From positions 1 to 9,396 of the forward strand of contig JAVXHR010000037.1 in assembly GCA_036656795.1 (NCBI GenBank): 9,396 nucleotides of DNA, written 5' to 3'. Positions 1-6,368 of the stretch are shown one piece after another (the first letter of the stretch is position 1; every line of letters starts with the position of its first letter). Below the pieces are notes generated by a model. The model saw only the letters and a list, made by a program, of their open reading frames with translations, was not told the origin of the DNA and did not search any database. The position numbers and the translations under genes are program-made. The stretch comes from CAUPWF01 sp036656795 (GTDB lineage: Bacteria > Bacillota > Clostridia > Lachnospirales > Lachnospiraceae).

Positions 1-54
1 TCGTCATATTATAAATCTTCATATAATCCAAAGCAGGATAATTTTTATAGTGAG
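1..54. other. Left flank of the IS; possible remainder of the interrupted minus-strand gene
   Basis: These 54 bases lie outside the left inverted repeat of the IS element. On the minus strand one frame is open throughout and reads HYKNYPALDYMKIYNMT. It could be the continuation of the AbiEi-like gene whose beginning lies at the other side of the IS (1109-1233). The fragment is too short to recognise, and some sequence could have been lost at the insertion site. Positions 34-49 nearly repeat positions 1105-1120 (15 of 16 bases). Confidence 0.25.
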
Positions 55-69
55 CCTGAATTATTCATG
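55..69 (+). repeat. Left terminal inverted repeat of the IS element
   Basis: CCTGAATTATTCATG pairs base for base with 1094-1108 on the opposite strand. Beyond 15 bases the two ends diverge. The position, about 150 bases before the transposase start, fits an IS end. Confidence 0.8.
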
Positions 70-217
70 ATAATTCATTCCACAGTGGCTAAAGCCGCAT
101 AGTTACAAGCTTTTAACTAAATATTGAATTTCATCTAATAAGTGAATAGAAAAAGAACCCGGCTTTTGTTAAAATAAAGGTGTCTAATCCAAATAAAAAC
201 AAAAGAGAGGTTCTCAT

Positions 218-947
218 ATGGGTATATTAAACACTATTTCACTAGAAAGCAATAAGCCGATTAAAATAAATTTTGATGGAGGCGATTTATCCTCCGACGC
301 AGGTCTGATTCTCATCAAGGAATTTTCCTGCAAAATGAGTTTTATCAAACTATTAAAAGCAATGTTTAAAACCTATGATACTGCCATGTTCCGATATCAT
401 ACAGATGATGAAAACCTGACAGACGCAACTAAAAATGATGTTGTTTCCTATGCTGTGCAGTATGGTGAATTCATGTATCAGGCATCTTCCTGGAAATATC
501 CAAGAAGAGTTGTCTGCAAAGTAGAGAAGCCTGTAAACCAGTTTATCCATATGTATACCTTTATTGTTACAAACATGAATTCAAGTCCAAACCAGCTCAT
601 CAAATTTTACTGTAAACGTGGCACTATGGAGAACTTCATAAAAGAAAGCAAAAACGGTTTTGATTTTGCTGCCGTCAGCAGTTCATCAAAAATCGCAAAT
701 GCAAACCAGCTCCAGATTCACGCTATGGCATACAACATATTTAATTAGTTTAAGCGCCTAGTGCTTCCTGCTGACATGAAAAAACAGCTGGTAGATACCA
801 TTCGATTAAAAACTGCTGAAGGTCGCAGCAAAAGTTGTACATTCAGCCAGATATATAACATTCAAGCTTTGCAGTAGCTGCCCATATAAGAATGAATTCT
901 ATGAGACCCTAGAGAATATCCATAAGCTACATGTACAGCTGGAATAG
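218..947 (+). pseudogene. IS1380-family transposase, internally deleted and frameshifted
   Basis: This is the remnant of a DDE transposase. The ATG at 218 follows an AGAGAGG ribosome binding site at 204-210. The N-terminus (residues 1-67) has the typical FDGGDLSSDAGLILIKEF and HTDDENL segments. The sequence then jumps directly to the C-terminal part (NDVVSYAVQYGEFMYQA). By comparison with what I remember of the family, roughly 200 central residues are missing, including the segments that carry the first two catalytic aspartates. The C-terminal YREK signature is complete: Y131, R134, E138, K145. There are two further lesions. A TAG at 746-748 falls where NIFNW normally continues, so probably Trp to stop. 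A run of five A at 808-812 needs only four to keep frame; removing one A restores LKLLKVAAKVVHS and then an open frame to a stop at 945-947 (ending KLHVQLE). The protein is certainly inactive. Confidence 0.88.
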
Positions 948-1093
948 CAATAACAATGAACCTTGAAAAACGATAGATGACTTTTTTAGACTCACAGGGA
1001 TTTTATACCCTTTTTTAGGGGAATCGCCATGCTAATTATCATCATTGTTGGTTCAAAATAGGAAATTGAATTTACATGCAGGTATTATATAGG

Positions 1094-1108
1094 CATGAAT
1101 AATTCAGG
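1094..1108 (-). repeat. Right terminal inverted repeat of the IS element
   Basis: CATGAATAATTCAGG is the exact reverse complement of 55-69. It forms the boundary between the IS and the coding sequence of the AbiEi-like gene, whose frame runs into it on the minus strand. Confidence 0.8.
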
Positions 1109-1120
1109 ATAAGTTTTATA
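1105..1120 (+). repeat. Near-direct repeat of 34-49 at the right border of the IS
   Basis: CAGGATAAGTTTTATA here matches CAGGATAATTTTTATA at 34-49 in 15 of 16 bases. The repeat spans the end of the right inverted repeat and the adjacent host sequence, while the left copy lies 5 bases outside the left end. It is not a target-site duplication. Confidence 0.5.
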
Positions 1121-1233
1121 AGGTTTCCTTCATCAACTAATTTATTTATTTTATAATGTGTAAATCCCCAATTTTTAAGTTCTTCTGTTGATATTATTTT
1201 TTGATTATCTGGTATAAGAATTGTTGTTTGCAA
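1109..1233 (-). pseudogene. AbiEi-like winged-helix antitoxin/regulator, N-terminal fragment cut by the IS
   Basis: The minus strand from 1233 encodes 41 residues before the IS begins, starting LQTTILIPDNQKIISTEEL and including WGFTHYKINKLVDEGNLIKL. The pattern, a strand then ISTEEL.xWGFxxxKINKLVxEGxLIKL, is that of the N-terminal winged-helix domain of AbiEi-type antitoxins (type IV toxin-antitoxin), where an RGYY-type turn normally follows; here the IS takes over at that point. The start is TTG at 1231-1233, chosen because GGAGG lies at 1239-1243 with 5 bases between. The frame continues into the IS and stops at 1072-1074. In AbiE systems the regulator is followed by a nucleotidyltransferase toxin (AbiEii), which would lie left of the window if present. 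Other proteins also carry this domain, so a toxin-antitoxin role is an inference. Confidence 0.6.
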
Positions 1234-1234
1234 C

Positions 1235-1327
1235 CTAACCTCCACTACCTTTGTTTTTTGACAAAATACTATGCATTTCTTTCAACTTATTTATATGGTG
1301 CTTGATCCGAACTAAAAGTTCTTCCAC
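1235..1327 (-). CDS. Possible small basic ORF upstream of the AbiEi-like gene
   Basis: A 30-codon frame runs from GTG at 1327 to TAG at 1235-1237 and ends one base before the TTG start of the AbiEi-like fragment. The product (VEELLVRIKHHINKLKEM, then HSILSKNKGSGG) is a single predicted amphipathic, lysine-rich helix with a glycine-rich tail. The tight junction would fit an operon leader or small partner, but no clear ribosome binding site precedes the GTG and I recognise no family. It may be chance. The remaining sequence between this frame and the Nudix gene (1328-1388) shows nothing I can name. Confidence 0.2.
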   Translation of the reverse strand: MEELLVRIKHHINKLKEMHSILSKNKGSGG

Positions 1328-1388
1328 CGAATTTATAACTCTTGTCTTTTTCCTCTTGTTTAATATTCTTTATTACTTCCTTGTTATA

Positions 1389-1790
1389 TTACTTTTCATG
1401 CTTTAACTTTTCAATCAATGTCACATCCGCTGGAAGCCATTCTACTGTATTCAGCTTATCCTGTGTCAGCCATTTTGCATCTTCATGCTCCAGAAGAATA
1501 AGATTCCCCGATTTTATATTGCAATAAAAACAATCCATGGAAAGATGAAAGGCCGGATAATCATATTCTATTGTATCAATCCGTTCCCCCACCTCTACTA
1601 TAATATCTAATTCTTCCTTAATCTCTCTTCTTAATGCCTGTTGAGGGGTCTCACCGTTCTCTATTTTTCCGCCTGGGAACTCCCATCCTCCTTTAAATTC
1701 TCCATATCCACGCTGGGTTGCAAATAGAGCAATCTGACCGGTTTCATTTCTTTTTTTTATAACAGCTGCTACTACTCTTACTGTTTTCAT
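1389..1790 (-). CDS. Nudix hydrolase, MutT-like (deoxy)nucleoside triphosphate pyrophosphohydrolase
   Basis: This is a 133-residue Nudix protein of usual family length. Enzymes of this type cleave nucleoside diphosphate-X compounds, typically (d)NTPs to (d)NMP and pyrophosphate, in the cytoplasm. The Nudix box covers residues 41-63: G41, E47, then R55-E56-I57-K58-E59-E60-L61, with the metal-binding glutamates all present; the glycine before the last hydrophobic position is replaced by D62. FPGGK (38-42) leads into the box and a TQRGYGEFKGGWEF segment precedes it, as in CTP/dCTP-type MutT relatives. The ATG at 1788-1790 overlaps the TGA of the upstream helicase as ATGA, so translation is very likely coupled, and no separate ribosome binding site is needed. 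Substrate cannot be read from the sequence: sanitising oxidised or modified nucleotides, or acting with the helicase/nuclease in phage defence, are both open. Confidence 0.9.
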   Translation of the reverse strand: MKTVRVVAAVIKKRNETGQIALFATQRGYGEFKGGWEFPGGKIENGETPQQALRREIKEELDIIVEVGERIDTIEYDYPAFHLSMDCFYCNIKSGNLILLEHEDAKWLTQDKLNTVEWLPADVTLIEKLKHEK

Positions 1791-4777
1791 CCTGTTTTCA
1801 CTTCCTCTGTTTTTATATTACTTTGAAGATAGCGCAGCAAATCTTCCCGCACTGCATGGTGCATCTTCATTTGAAATTTTGCTATATCTCTTTCTTTTCC
1901 TTTGTTATCTCTTTTGTGTCCCGGCATTACCTGTGCAACATCAAATTCCCCCATATAATAAAAGCTCATTTCCGCATCACTTTTCTTTACAAATAAATGC
2001 TTATGTTCCGCTTCCATTACATCCTTAACATAGGTGCTTCCAATTCCTCTCCCCATTTGGGAATCCCAGCAAAAGGTTACACTATCTTCAAATTCATCTG
2101 CATAATCCGGTTTTCCTTCTGCATAGTTTTTTTCTTCTGTGCCTCCTTCTTTGTGGTAGGTTACGAATATGAATACACTCTCTCCTATGCGCTTCATTCC
2201 ATAGATTGTTGAGGACAAATCCTTTTCACAATTCATCAAAAGACTAACATCACGTCTGGAATATTTTTCATACAAAGCAAATGGATTCCTATTCTCTTCC
2301 TTGGATGCATATTTGTCTTTGTATCGTTTCATTCCCACTTCTACTATATCATTTAACTGCTTGTAAAATTCACTGTGTTCCAGCCTTCTTGCAAAGCTCT
2401 CCAATCTCTGCAGCGTACGTTCTGCGTCATAGCGTATGATATCCATATGACAATATCTCTCATACTCCTGTTTATTACTTACAAATTTTCCTTGCAACAC
2501 ATCGATTGCGCTCTTCCATGAGTTGGTATCAACTGTGTATCCATATTTTTCTAAAAATTCACTCTTTATAACATCTACTGAACTTGTTTCCTGTTTCATT
2601 ATTCTTTGCAAAATTTCAAGTTCGTAAGGTCTTGTCCCACTTAAAACTGTTTTGGACAGGTATTCTAAAATTAATTGTTCCTCTAATGTTATCTTACCCT
2701 GATATGCTTCTCTTTCAACTGTTTCAAGAAATGCCTGATAGGTCTTATTCTCACGGATAATTACTAAGGGATCTATCTCCCCATTATCATAAAAGTCCTG
2801 CAAATAAGGCACCCGCCCTATGCGATTCTTTAATGACCTATAGCTTTCCTTAATTAGTTCTTTTATTCCCCTAATCTTGTCTATAGATGCAAAAATCTTC
2901 TCCTTTGCTATCTCATCAAAATGAACGGTTGAGGCTCCTGGAATGGTGTTATTTCCACTTATAATATATTTACGAATGGTATCTTGATTATATGTACGAT
3001 CACCAGACAAAGCTATGGGAATCATAAAGTTATTATTATAATTTCCTATAAAATCAAGAATAACAACATATTCTTTTCCCTTGGCCTTTCGAAGTCCACG
3101 CCCAAGCTGCTGAATGAATACAATCGGGGACTGGGTTGGACGAAGCATTATCACCTGATTCACTTCCACAATATCTACACCCTCATTTAGTATTTCAACG
3201 GAAAATATGTAATCTAGAGGCTGTATTTGTTGGGTTGCCTCCCATTCGTTCATGGCCAATCTCTCAAACGCCCGTTCTCTCTCCTCTTGGGATGCATCTC
3301 CATTTAAAGCTATGGTTCGATAGCCTGCATCGTTAAACTTCTTGGATAATTCAATTGATTCCGTAATTCTGCTGCAAAAAACTAATCCCTTTACACGGTC
3401 CCCACTATAGCCATAGTAATCTGCCTGTTCCAAAATATGCTTAACCCGTTCCGTACTCACCAGATGATTGAAATAATCAGATGTCATTTTCTTTGTTATC
3501 ATTTTTTTGTCATCAATCATAGAGACATCACTCACACCAAAATAATGAAAGGGACAAAGTATGTTTTCTTCCATTGCCTGCTGCAGGCGTATCTCATATG
3601 CAATTTGATAATGGAAGATCTCATATATATTTCTTCCCTCCACATTGTCCCCTGATTGATCCGGTGTTGCCGTCATGCCAAGCCACAGTTTTGGTTTAAA
3701 ATAATTCATAATCTTCTGATATATGTTCGCCAAACTGTGATGGGCTTCGTCCAAAATAATACAGTCAAACTCTTTGGGTTGGTACCGGCTCAAATGCTCC
3801 GGTCTATTCATCGTCTGCACCGTTGCAAAAACATAGTCTTTCTCATATTCAAGAGCTCCCGCACCTACAAGTCCCATTGAAATAGATTGTCCAAACACTC
3901 TTTCATAGGATTTTTTTGTCTGCCTTGCAAGCTGTCCTCTATGAACCAGAAATAACACTCTTTTGAACCCCAATTCGCGCATTGCGAATGCGGATGCATA
4001 TGTTTTACCCGTTCCCGTTGCTGAAATCAGCAGTGCCCTTTTTTCTCCGGCTTCTATTATTTTTCTGAGATTCATGATAAATCCAACTTGCATGGAATTC
4101 GGCCGAAGTCTGTATTTTTCAATTGATGGTAATTCTTCCTGTTTGGCAATTTCCCTCTGTTTTTTTATTATCCAATATTTTTCTTTGTAATGCTCATAAA
4201 ATTCAGTGAAGGGAAGGGAACAGTCCGCATTCCATAGTTCTGTAAATTCCGAGACAATTTCACTTGCCATCTCTCCCTGTTCCGTTGATACAATCTTCGT
4301 ATTCCATTCTCGATTGCTGGTCAACGCTGCACTGGTCATATTCGAACTTCCAATTATAATTCTATATATTTCTTCTTTTTTAAAAATATATCCTTTCGTA
4401 TGAAAACCTTGACTTGCAGCCTCCACATCATACATTTTTAATGTGATATTTTGAAGTTCATTTAACTTTTCCAAAGCCATTGGTTCACTAAAATTCAAAT
4501 AATTCGTTGTGAGAATTTCACCCAGGATTCCTTTTTTCTCCAATTCTTTTAAGGTCTGTAAAAGAGGCGTAATCCCGCCCATTGTAATAAAGGCAACACT
4601 TATTTGAAAACAATCACACCTAAGAAGCTCCTCTTCTACAGACGAGAGCACCTTTTTTCCCTCTTTGTGATTATTGGAAATGAACTGTGACTTATATATT
4701 ACATTGGATGCGGCACTGCCCTCTATATATGCCGTTTCAAATCCCTCTCTCAAGTCCCTTCGTGTCTCTTCTGTCAT
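1787..4777 (-). CDS. PLD-like nuclease / SF2 (DEAH) helicase / DUF3427 protein
   Basis: This 996-residue multidomain protein probably acts on DNA or RNA. Residues about 40-190 form a phospholipase D-like nuclease domain with one active-site set (H126-x-K128 in GFHTKGYIF, and GSSN ending at N146); such single-motif domains usually work as dimers. Residues about 225-575 form a superfamily 2 helicase: Walker A ATGTGKT 253-259, DEAHH 343-347, GMTATP 367-372, VFCSR 466-470, motif V FSVEILNEGVDI 525-536, motif VI QLGRGLRK 557-564. The region from about 700 to 985 matches the position and character of DUF3427. All catalytic motifs look intact. The ATG at 4777 has GGAG at 4785-4788, seven bases away. 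It is the first gene of a two-gene unit with the Nudix hydrolase. Known: this architecture recurs in bacterial accessory regions. Inference: a restriction-like anti-phage role. A repair or RNA-processing role is not excluded. Confidence 0.9.
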   Translation of the reverse strand: MTEETRRDLREGFETAYIEGSAASNVIYKSQFISNNHKEGKKVLSSVEEELLRCDCFQISVAFITMGGITPLLQTLKELEKKGILGEILTTNYLNFSEPMALEKLNELQNITLKMYDVEAASQGFHTKGYIFKKEEIYRIIIGSSNMTSAALTSNREWNTKIVSTEQGEMASEIVSEFTELWNADCSLPFTEFYEHYKEKYWIIKKQREIAKQEELPSIEKYRLRPNSMQVGFIMNLRKIIEAGEKRALLISATGTGKTYASAFAMRELGFKRVLFLVHRGQLARQTKKSYERVFGQSISMGLVGAGALEYEKDYVFATVQTMNRPEHLSRYQPKEFDCIILDEAHHSLANIYQKIMNYFKPKLWLGMTATPDQSGDNVEGRNIYEIFHYQIAYEIRLQQAMEENILCPFHYFGVSDVSMIDDKKMITKKMTSDYFNHLVSTERVKHILEQADYYGYSGDRVKGLVFCSRITESIELSKKFNDAGYRTIALNGDASQEERERAFERLAMNEWEATQQIQPLDYIFSVEILNEGVDIVEVNQVIMLRPTQSPIVFIQQLGRGLRKAKGKEYVVILDFIGNYNNNFMIPIALSGDRTYNQDTIRKYIISGNNTIPGASTVHFDEIAKEKIFASIDKIRGIKELIKESYRSLKNRIGRVPYLQDFYDNGEIDPLVIIRENKTYQAFLETVEREAYQGKITLEEQLILEYLSKTVLSGTRPYELEILQRIMKQETSSVDVIKSEFLEKYGYTVDTNSWKSAIDVLQGKFVSNKQEYERYCHMDIIRYDAERTLQRLESFARRLEHSEFYKQLNDIVEVGMKRYKDKYASKEENRNPFALYEKYSRRDVSLLMNCEKDLSSTIYGMKRIGESVFIFVTYHKEGGTEEKNYAEGKPDYADEFEDSVTFCWDSQMGRGIGSTYVKDVMEAEHKHLFVKKSDAEMSFYYMGEFDVAQVMPGHKRDNKGKERDIAKFQMKMHHAVREDLLRYLQSNIKTEEVKTG

Positions 4778-4802
4778 CTTGGATCTCCTAATTATTCTAC
4801 TT

Positions 4803-4833
4803 ATTTTAATTTCCTGTTGCTACGTCAGGTCAA
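4803..4833 (-). promoter_or_regulatory. Possible promoter of the helicase-Nudix unit
   Basis: On the minus strand TTGACC (4828-4833) and TAAAAT (4803-4808) lie 19 bases apart, upstream of the helicase ribosome binding site. Both hexamers are close to consensus, but the spacer is two bases longer than ideal, so this is a weak call. Confidence 0.3.
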
Positions 4834-4872
4834 ATAGGGGTGCTTATCTCCACAATAATTTATAACTTCAAG

Positions 4873-4903
4873 AAGGGCTATTCATCATACATGAAAAACC
4901 CTT
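4873..4903 (-). terminator. Interrupted inverted repeat between the flavodoxin and helicase genes
   Basis: AAGGG (4873-4877) pairs with CCCTT (4899-4903), and TTCAT (4881-4885) with ATGAA (4891-4895) around a five-base loop; three unpaired bases lie on each side between the two stems. It sits about 100 bases past the end of the flavodoxin-family gene and before the helicase promoter, a sensible place to end transcription. There is no clear T run on either side. A second, weaker repeat lies at 4974-4996 (CTATGC / GCATAG). No gene is visible in 4791-5005. Confidence 0.35.
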
Positions 4904-5005
4904 TCTATCTCCTGCTTTGTAATTTTTAAACAATTCCGTCATATACGTTCCTCAATTTTATCATTGTTCAGAACTATGCACGTATTTACTGCATAGGAAC
5001 TACAA

Positions 5006-5554
5006 TTAGAAGTTCGCCCACTCAATATCTTTCCCGAGTTGGTATGCCTCAAACAGATAATCATGCTTTTTCAAGTCCTCAACATCTCCACAATCAATTC
5101 CCACTACGATTCCCGCAATCTCCCAATTCAGAAATTTTGTCATTCCCTTAAAGGAAGCAATTGCACCATCGGCTGCATCCTGTGCATCATCTGCCATTGT
5201 CACCATCAATACTGCTTTTTTATTATAATGCAGTCTCCCATCATTGGCATAGAATCGGTCAATCACTGCCTTTATCTGTGCATTGATATCATAGTAATAG
5301 ATTGGTGAGGAAAAAATAATTGCGTCTGCATTTACAAGGTCCTCTGTTAAATCTTTCATATCATCTTGAAACACACAGCCATCCTCTGTATTTTTGCAAT
5401 GATTACAACCAATACATGGATGAACCTGTTTGAATGCTGCGTCAAATCTTTTGATCTGATGTCCCGCTTCTGCAGCACCCTTTATAAATTCTTCTGTTAA
5501 CATTGCAGAGGTCCCGTACTTGTGAGCGCTCCCGGTTATCACTAATATATTCAT
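5006..5554 (-). CDS. Flavodoxin-family NAD(P)H-dependent oxidoreductase with a four-cysteine cluster
   Basis: A 182-residue flavodoxin-fold protein, expected to bind FMN and pass electrons from NAD(P)H or another donor in the cytoplasm. I start it at the ATG at 5552-5554 (MNILVITGSAHKYGTS) because AAGGAGG at 5563-5569 sits eight bases upstream. A longer frame from 5608 would add 18 residues of poor quality and place the ribosome binding site inside the gene. The FMN phosphate loop is GSAHKYGTSAM (residues 8-18), and SSPIYYYDI (82-90) is the second flavin-contact segment. Cysteines 47, 50, 53 and 60 form C-x2-C-x2-C-x6-C. This resembles the compact motif that holds a [4Fe-4S] cluster in archaeal iron-sulfur flavoproteins (Isf), though many annotated flavodoxin-like reductases carry similar cysteines. 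It has its own promoter and no functional link to its neighbours is evident. Confidence 0.88.
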   Translation of the reverse strand: MNILVITGSAHKYGTSAMLTEEFIKGAAEAGHQIKRFDAAFKQVHPCIGCNHCKNTEDGCVFQDDMKDLTEDLVNADAIIFSSPIYYYDINAQIKAVIDRFYANDGRLHYNKKAVLMVTMADDAQDAADGAIASFKGMTKFLNWEIAGIVVGIDCGDVEDLKKHDYLFEAYQLGKDIEWANF

Positions 5555-5587
5555 ATTCCGTTCCTCCTTAAATAGGACTTCTTTCTC

Positions 5588-5616
5588 ATTATATCCCACT
5601 AAACCCAAAAAATCTA
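5588..5616 (-). promoter_or_regulatory. Promoter of the flavodoxin-family gene, overlapped by an inverted repeat
   Basis: A perfect TATAAT lies on the minus strand at 5588-5593, 18 bases upstream of the ribosome binding site. The best -35 at 17 bases is TAGATT (5611-5616), a poor match. A six-base inverted repeat (5593-5598 ATCCCA and 5618-5623 TGGGAT on the plus strand) brackets the promoter and touches the -10, so it could be an operator or could be chance. Confidence 0.4.
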
Positions 5617-5665
5617 CTGGGATTGCCTTTTTAGATCGCGTAAATTTAGGTTTCGATTCTATTAT

Positions 5666-5690
5666 TTGAAATTATCCAATACTATTTCAA
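5666..5690 (-). repeat. Seven-base inverted repeat at the end of the JetD-like fragment
   Basis: TTGAAAT (5666-5672) and ATTTCAA (5684-5690) pair perfectly around an 11-base loop, overlapping the TGA stop of the JetD-like gene. It may be a weak A+T-rich terminator, but no T run follows on the minus strand. Confidence 0.3.
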
Positions 5691-6352
5691 GGTTTTCTCT
5701 TGTCAAGGTGTAACCAGCTTATAATTTCCTGTTCTAATTTACAGTTATTCTCTAACATAAAATCCATAACCTCGCCAAAGAACTGTATTTCAATTAATGA
5801 TTTAGCCTTAATAATATCGTTTTTTTCAAGCGGTTTGCAGTACTTTCTATACTGTTTTAGTTCCTTCACACTCATAAATAATGGATTAAATTGAATACCT
5901 GTTTTATCTATTAAATTCTTTAGAATATAATACCCATCCGGATCAATATCCCCAAAATGATACCACAAAATACCGTCATTACATTCTGATATCATTTTAA
6001 GAAATCTTTGTTTTGCTATATTATGATACCCACTAAGGTATAGGAAGGTTGATTTACTATCGCTAATCCTGTTATAGGATGTCAAATTCTCTACGGTGAC
6101 TATTTTTTTAGAATTCACCTTAATTGTACAAATCTTATGTATTGTTTCTGAAGAAAGTGCTATGGGATTATCTTGCTTTACTACAATGACCGTTCCATCT
6201 TTATAATGAATCTCAACATCACCTTTGAAGAACATATAAGATGGATTGGAATAAACTTGAAATTCTTCTAAAATCACCTTCTTTTTTTCTTTCTCGTCAA
6301 GGTTTCCCAGCTCTTCTTTCAACGATCCATATTCCTCTATAATTCTTTCCAC
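5687..6352 (-). pseudogene. Wadjet JetD-like C-terminal (Toprim-like) fragment, N-terminal half missing
   Basis: The 221-residue frame matches the C-terminal half of JetD/DUF2220 proteins, the nuclease subunit of the Wadjet (JetABCD) plasmid-defence complex that cleaves DNA with a topoisomerase VI-like Toprim fold. The catalytic pattern is complete: E88 in VTVENLTSY, then D135 and D137 in HFGDIDPDG. The later LSGYHN (106-111) and LEQE (206-209) segments also match. Full-length relatives have roughly 380-410 residues with an N-terminal winged-helix region, absent here. The only start is GTG at 6350-6352, with no ribosome binding site and an in-frame TAG nine bases before it. The 5'-nucleotidase gene ends just 16 bases upstream. 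I read this as a gene that lost its 5' half in a rearrangement. No JetA, JetB or JetC is present in the window. A stand-alone translated Toprim domain cannot be fully excluded. Confidence 0.72.
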
Positions 6353-6368
6353 TCTGTTCTATCTATCA

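Larger units (their letters stand above)
55..1108 (+). mobile_element. Decayed IS1380-family insertion sequence, internally deleted
   Basis: The ends are set by a perfect 15-bp terminal inverted repeat, CCTGAATTATTCATG at 55-69 and its reverse complement at 1094-1108. Between them lies one transposase reading frame with clear IS1380-family sequence. The element is about 1.05 kb, while intact family members are normally about 1.6-1.7 kb; the shortfall fits the central part missing from the transposase. The four bases outside each end (TGAG on the left, ATAA on the right) do not match, so no target-site duplication is visible. The element cannot move by itself, but its ends look intact and might still be used by a related transposase elsewhere in the genome. 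The stretch from 948 to 1093 holds no gene. Confidence 0.85.

Noticed and set aside
51..1112. Target-site duplication for the IS
   Set aside because: The four bases next to each end (TGAG and ATAA) do not match.
1287..1388. In-frame continuation of the Nudix gene past its TAA for 33 codons
   Set aside because: The Nudix protein has its normal length at the first stop, and the extension shows no recognisable motif.
1342..4865. Plus-strand reading frames of 61-75 codons opposite the Nudix and helicase genes
   Set aside because: They are antisense shadows of two well-supported minus-strand proteins, have no good ribosome binding sites and encode low-complexity Phe/Ser/Ile-rich products.
5555..5608. 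Eighteen-residue N-terminal extension of the flavodoxin-family protein
   Set aside because: The consensus ribosome binding site falls inside it, and the family fold begins at the internal Met, so the shorter start is preferred.
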